Below the pieces are notes generated by a model. That model did not search any database. It was not told the DNA's origin and saw only the letters and a list, made by a program, of their open reading frames with translations. A stretch of DNA of 54,929 nt from Clostridium chromiireducens (lineage in GTDB: Bacteria; Bacillota; Clostridia; Clostridiales; Clostridiaceae): positions 1-54,929 of the forward strand of contig NZ_MZGT01000036.1 in assembly GCF_002029255.1 (NCBI RefSeq). Direction: 5' to 3'. Positions within the stretch are counted from its first letter, which is position 1, and every line of letters starts with the position of its first letter. Below, one piece after another: positions 51,487-54,929 of this stretch. The position numbers were made by a program, and so were the translations under genes.

Positions 51487-51796
51487 AATTAATTCATATT
51501 CAATGTTAGTTATTATAATAAGTTAATTTTGCGATCATCTCAAAGTTTTGAAGAATAAATGTGATGAAAAGAAAGTACAATTAGAAAAAATATATATTTA
51601 TTTTATGGTTATATTTTTCAAATGATGTTTGAGATAGTTAAAAAATATTGAATAGTTTTTGAATTAATAATAGAATAATATTATGGCAAAAAATGTTGAA
51701 TTATGAAATAAATTATTAGAAGTATTGAAATTTGTAATATAGAATATTAGTTTATATGAATTTTAGTTTGCTGAAATATTTTGCACAGGAGATGAT

Positions 51797-54226
51797 ATTA
51801 TCAAGATTACGTTGTTTTTATTACTATTTTTATGTTGTATTTCTTATTTGTTATTAGGATTATATGGCTATAGAATGGATAGGAAATCAAAAGCTAATGA
51901 AGTTTTTTTAGGGTTAGCTATTTGTTGTAGCCTTTGGTCAGGGGGATATGCAATGATGTTAACCTCTGATAATATAAACATTGCATTTTTTTGGAGGGGA
52001 GTTTCGGTTTTAGGTTATTGCTATTTCAACGGGTTCTGGTTATATTTTGCATATTTACTTAACAATACAGAGGAACTAGATTACATTTCAATAATAAAGT
52101 TTTTAGCATACGTTCCTACAACATTATTGTTTATTGCTAATATTTTGGTTGAACCAACTACAGCAATGATTAAGGAAGGTTATGGTTGGATTGATGTAGC
52201 GCCAGAGTTAGCTGCTCAAATTGTATATACTGTATGGGCCATCATTCTTGATATAGCAGGTGTTATAATATTGTTTTTAAGAGGAAAGCATTCAAAAAAG
52301 AATAGAGTAAAGAAGCAGAATAGACTTATTTTAATAACTTGTATAATAAGTATCTTCATTGGAATTATAACAGATCTTATTTTACCTTTGGGAGGTATAG
52401 TTATTTTTCCTTCAGCAGTTCTAACAGGAATTATCGCTTTAGGCGGTATTTATTATGCAATAAGTAAGCATAGAATGATGTTTACTAGTACAAGATATAT
52501 ATCTGAATATATTTTTAATACTGTTATAGAGCCGATTTTCATTTTAGATGAAGATTTTAATATTCAATATTGTAATGAAATGTCTTTAGTTATAACTGGC
52601 TATAACTTTAAAGAAATAGAAGGAGAGCCTTTTAGGAATCTGATAGTTTGTGAGAATATTGATTTCAACATTATAAGGAAAAATGAATATGTAAAAAATA
52701 TGGAAGTAAATCTACAAAAGAATGATGGAAGTGATATTGCATGTGAATTATCAAGCACTGTTATATTTGATGAATATAGCGATATCCTAGGTGTAGTAGT
52801 TTTATTACATGATATTTCAGAAAGAAAGAAAATATCAGAGATAGAAAAGAAATATACCTTGAAATTAGAGGAAACAAATATTATGCTTAAAAATCAGATT
52901 AGAGATAGAATACGAGCGGAGGAGCAAATTCGTCATTATGTATACTATGATCCATTAACAGAGATTGCAAATAGAAAAATGATGTTGGAAAACCTTGATA
53001 TGCTTTTAGAGGACAAAGATAATAGCTTTTTAATTCTTTTTATAGACTTGGATGGTTTTAAATCTATAAATGATAATTATGGACATTTAGTAGGTGATAA
53101 TGTTCTCAAAAATGTTGCTGATTCATTGAAAAATGTAATAGGCCAAGATGGTTCGATTTTCAGGATAGGTGGAGATGAATTTATAATCATTTTAAGAAAT
53201 ATAGAATCAAGTACTTATATCAATGAAATTTCAGTAAGGATTCAAAAAGTATTAGAAAAGCCTTTTATATATAATGGAGAATCTTTAATTGTAGGAGCAA
53301 GTATAGGTATAAGCATATTCCCTGATCATGGAGATGATTCAGATACTTTAATTAAAAAGGCTGATTTAGCTATGTATGAAGTCAAGAAAAAAGGGGGATA
53401 TGGTTATGCTACATATTCATCCAAAATGAATGATAAGTTTTTTGATAAGGTAGAAATGAAAAAGAAAATAAACAAGGCTATGGAAGATAATGAATTTACA
53501 ATCTATTATCAGCCTATTATGGATCTAAGAACAATGAAAGTTTTAGCTGCAGAAGCTCTTATAAGATGGAGGCAAGGGGATAAAATTGTTTCGCCTGTAG
53601 AATTTATTCCAATTGCTAAAAGTGTTGGTGAAATGACTTCAATTGATAATTGGGTATTAGAAAATGCTTGCATGCAATGTAAGAGGTGGAATGAACTTGG
53701 AAGCAATATTAATATATCAGTAAATACATCTTATGCTCAATTAGTACAACCTGAGTTTGTATTAATTGTCCAAAATATTTTGGAGACTTATTCATTTCCA
53801 GCAGAATATCTTAATATAGAAATAACAGAAGATGAAGCCATGGAGGATTTTCCTATAATTATCGATGCATTGACAAAACTGAAAGCTATGGGGGTCAAAA
53901 TTTCATTAGATGATTTTGGGACAGGATACTCATCTATTAGTTATGCAAGTAAATTGCCTGTTGATAAAATAAAAATTGACAGAACACTTATAATGAATCT
54001 AGAAAAAGATGATAGAGATAGAATGATAGTTAAAGCAATAATAAATACAGGACATAGTTTAGGTCTTAACATTGTCGCAGAGGGAATAGAAACACAGGAA
54101 CAATTTAGAATCCTAAATGAGTTTGAGTGTGATTTTATTCAAGGCTATCTAATTGGAAGACCCATGGAAGCATCAGAATTTGAAAAAAATTTTATTAACG
54201 AAGAAGCTGCAACTATGAAGATGTGA
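51797..54226 (+). CDS. GGDEF-EAL c-di-GMP protein with 7TM sensor and PAS domain
   Basis: About 804-809 aa. The N-terminus has six or seven membrane helices (about 1-220, HisKA_7TM-like), followed by a PAS domain (about 240-345; IFNTVIEPIFILDEDFNIQYCNEMSLVI) and a short coiled coil. A GGDEF domain follows with GGDEF at residues 453-457, then an EAL domain with EAL at 581-583 and DDFGTGYSS at 700-708 (numbered from TTG 51812). Both active-site motifs are complete, so it could make and degrade c-di-GMP. The start is unclear: TTG 51812 is 20 bases from AGGAG, while ATT 51797 is 5 bases from it and gives MIKITLFLLLF. I have drawn the longer version. Confidence 0.88.
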   Translation: MIKITLFLLLFLCCISYLLLGLYGYRMDRKSKANEVFLGLAICCSLWSGGYAMMLTSDNINIAFFWRGVSVLGYCYFNGFWLYFAYLLNNTEELDYISIIKFLAYVPTTLLFIANILVEPTTAMIKEGYGWIDVAPELAAQIVYTVWAIILDIAGVIILFLRGKHSKKNRVKKQNRLILITCIISIFIGIITDLILPLGGIVIFPSAVLTGIIALGGIYYAISKHRMMFTSTRYISEYIFNTVIEPIFILDEDFNIQYCNEMSLVITGYNFKEIEGEPFRNLIVCENIDFNIIRKNEYVKNMEVNLQKNDGSDIACELSSTVIFDEYSDILGVVVLLHDISERKKISEIEKKYTLKLEETNIMLKNQIRDRIRAEEQIRHYVYYDPLTEIANRKMMLENLDMLLEDKDNSFLILFIDLDGFKSINDNYGHLVGDNVLKNVADSLKNVIGQDGSIFRIGGDEFIIILRNIESSTYINEISVRIQKVLEKPFIYNGESLIVGASIGISIFPDHGDDSDTLIKKADLAMYEVKKKGGYGYATYSSKMNDKFFDKVEMKKKINKAMEDNEFTIYYQPIMDLRTMKVLAAEALIRWRQGDKIVSPVEFIPIAKSVGEMTSIDNWVLENACMQCKRWNELGSNINISVNTSYAQLVQPEFVLIVQNILETYSFPAEYLNIEITEDEAMEDFPIIIDALTKLKAMGVKISLDDFGTGYSSISYASKLPVDKIKIDRTLIMNLEKDDRDRMIVKAIINTGHSLGLNIVAEGIETQEQFRILNEFECDFIQGYLIGRPMEASEFEKNFINEEAATMKM

Positions 54227-54261
54227 AACAAAGAAATATCATATTCTAATATGATATCGGT

Positions 54262-54294
54262 ATAAAAGCTATCCGTAACAAGGATAGCTTTTAT
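54262..54294 (+). terminator. terminator of the GGDEF-EAL gene
   Basis: ATAAAAGCTATCC pairs with GGATAGCTTTTAT around GTAACAA. Confidence 0.85.
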
Positions 54295-54529
54295 CATAGT
54301 AGGAAAGGATAAACCAAAAGATTTGTTAGCAAATATAAAAAATTCTAAAAATGTATCTAGGGAATCGTGAATATAAGGTGATTTTAGAAGATTCAATACA
54401 TCAACTATGGCTAGTGTATCATTATCTGAAATAGTTAGTAAATTCGAGAATAACTACGTATTGTAGGAATAAATACATATAATAGTAAAAACATGAAGAA
54501 TGAGAGCGATGTAGAGATGTTAAGATAAA

Positions 54530-54929
54530 ACACGTCGCTGAGACACATATAAAACCAGCAATTTAAACTTAAGAAAGTATCTCATAAGAGAGCTAAAAAG
54601 TAGTTTGAAAATTGTTGATAATGTTAAGTAGTGATAATACGATGTAATTCGTCGCTGAAAAGTACAGAATTCAATAACTTAAACTGAAAGAGTATACAAG
54701 AAAAATACTTAAAAAGTTTTTTAAAAAAGGTTGTTGACAAGGTCTCAAAGCGGTGATATACTGAGTAAGCTGTCAGAAACGACAGAAGCTTATAAGCCTT
54801 GAAACAAGAGGTTTAAGGAAGAAAATTGGTCTTTGAAAATTGAACAGAATATAATAAATACATTTAAGTAAACCAGCAATTCTTTATTTGAGTAAGCTAA
54901 GATTAAACTTTTTCCAATATGGATAAGTT
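54530..54929 (+). promoter_or_regulatory. rRNA operon leader with strong promoter
   Basis: A perfect promoter, TTGACA (54734-54739), 17 bases, TATACT (54757-54762), is followed by a leader containing GGTCTTTGAAAATTGAACAGA, the usual clostridial 16S leader and antitermination region. Two earlier blocks sharing CGTCGCTGA (54534 and 54649) and similar flanking bases (about 115 bases apart) look like a degenerate tandem duplication, and a weaker TTGATA-type promoter (54615) precedes the second. The 16S gene lies beyond the window. The 54295-54529 stretch has no gene. Confidence 0.75.

Noticed and set aside
51792..51860. ATG at 51792 as start of the GGDEF-EAL gene
   Set aside because: That ATG is in a different frame and reaches a stop after about 21 codons.

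Overview
The window looks like chromosomal DNA of a low-GC, spore-forming, saccharolytic Clostridium (Clostridium sensu stricto). The reasons are the very AT-rich intergenic DNA, strong AGGAGG ribosome sites, a T-box leader, clostridial-type PTS and chemotaxis genes, a choline-binding-type lysozyme, and ferredoxin-type aldo/keto reductases. No phage genes, transposase, tRNA or CRISPR array were seen. The window ends inside the leader of an rRNA operon, before the 16S gene itself.

Layout. 1-8.6 kb: a degenerate J-domain membrane protein, a tRNA-dihydrouridine synthase, the RNA-polymerase recycling helicase HelD, an ammonium transporter behind a short attenuator-like leader, an ankyrin protein, two small unrecognised proteins and a low-molecular-weight tyrosine phosphatase. 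8.9-14.3 kb: a family 3 glycosidase, a convergent AraC regulator, and a chemoreceptor behind two SigD-like promoters. 14.6-19.6 kb: a Fur-boxed ferric-siderophore ABC operon ending in an MFS exporter. 19.8-25 kb: a transaldolase plus ascorbate-type PTS (IIA, IIB, IIC) and its PRD regulator.

25-28 kb: two unrelated small genes, each preceded by the same RNA leader. In each, an 8-codon upstream ORF ends inside a hairpin that competes with a second hairpin. This is the most novel-looking structure in the window. 28-35 kb: a sulfonate/taurine-type ABC transporter, preceded by a Cys-containing mini-ORF and followed by an alkaline-phosphatase-superfamily hydrolase, then a thioredoxin and an unusual thioredoxin-reductase-like flavoprotein. 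35.4-37.6 kb (minus strand): a TrpB2-type tryptophan synthase beta chain. It lies behind a Trp-specifying T-box and, between T-box and gene, more than three tandem copies of a structured 118-bp repeat with a compensatory base change.

37.8-41.4 kb: a gamma-glutamylcyclotransferase-like protein, an orphan PIN protein, a small acetyltransferase, and a MarR/MFS drug-efflux pair with operators built into the promoter. 41.5-49 kb: cell-envelope functions, namely a GH25 lysozyme, a polysaccharide deacetylase, two lipoproteins and an OmpR-type two-component system. Two of these promoters share a WalR-type direct repeat and a conserved 60-bp architecture. 49-54.9 kb: an RNase HI with an extra N-terminal region, an aldo/keto reductase with ferredoxin clusters, a GGDEF-EAL c-di-GMP protein, and the rrn leader with a consensus promoter.

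All calls come from reading the sequence. Family names rest on visible motifs, and substrates of transporters and enzymes are mostly inferred.
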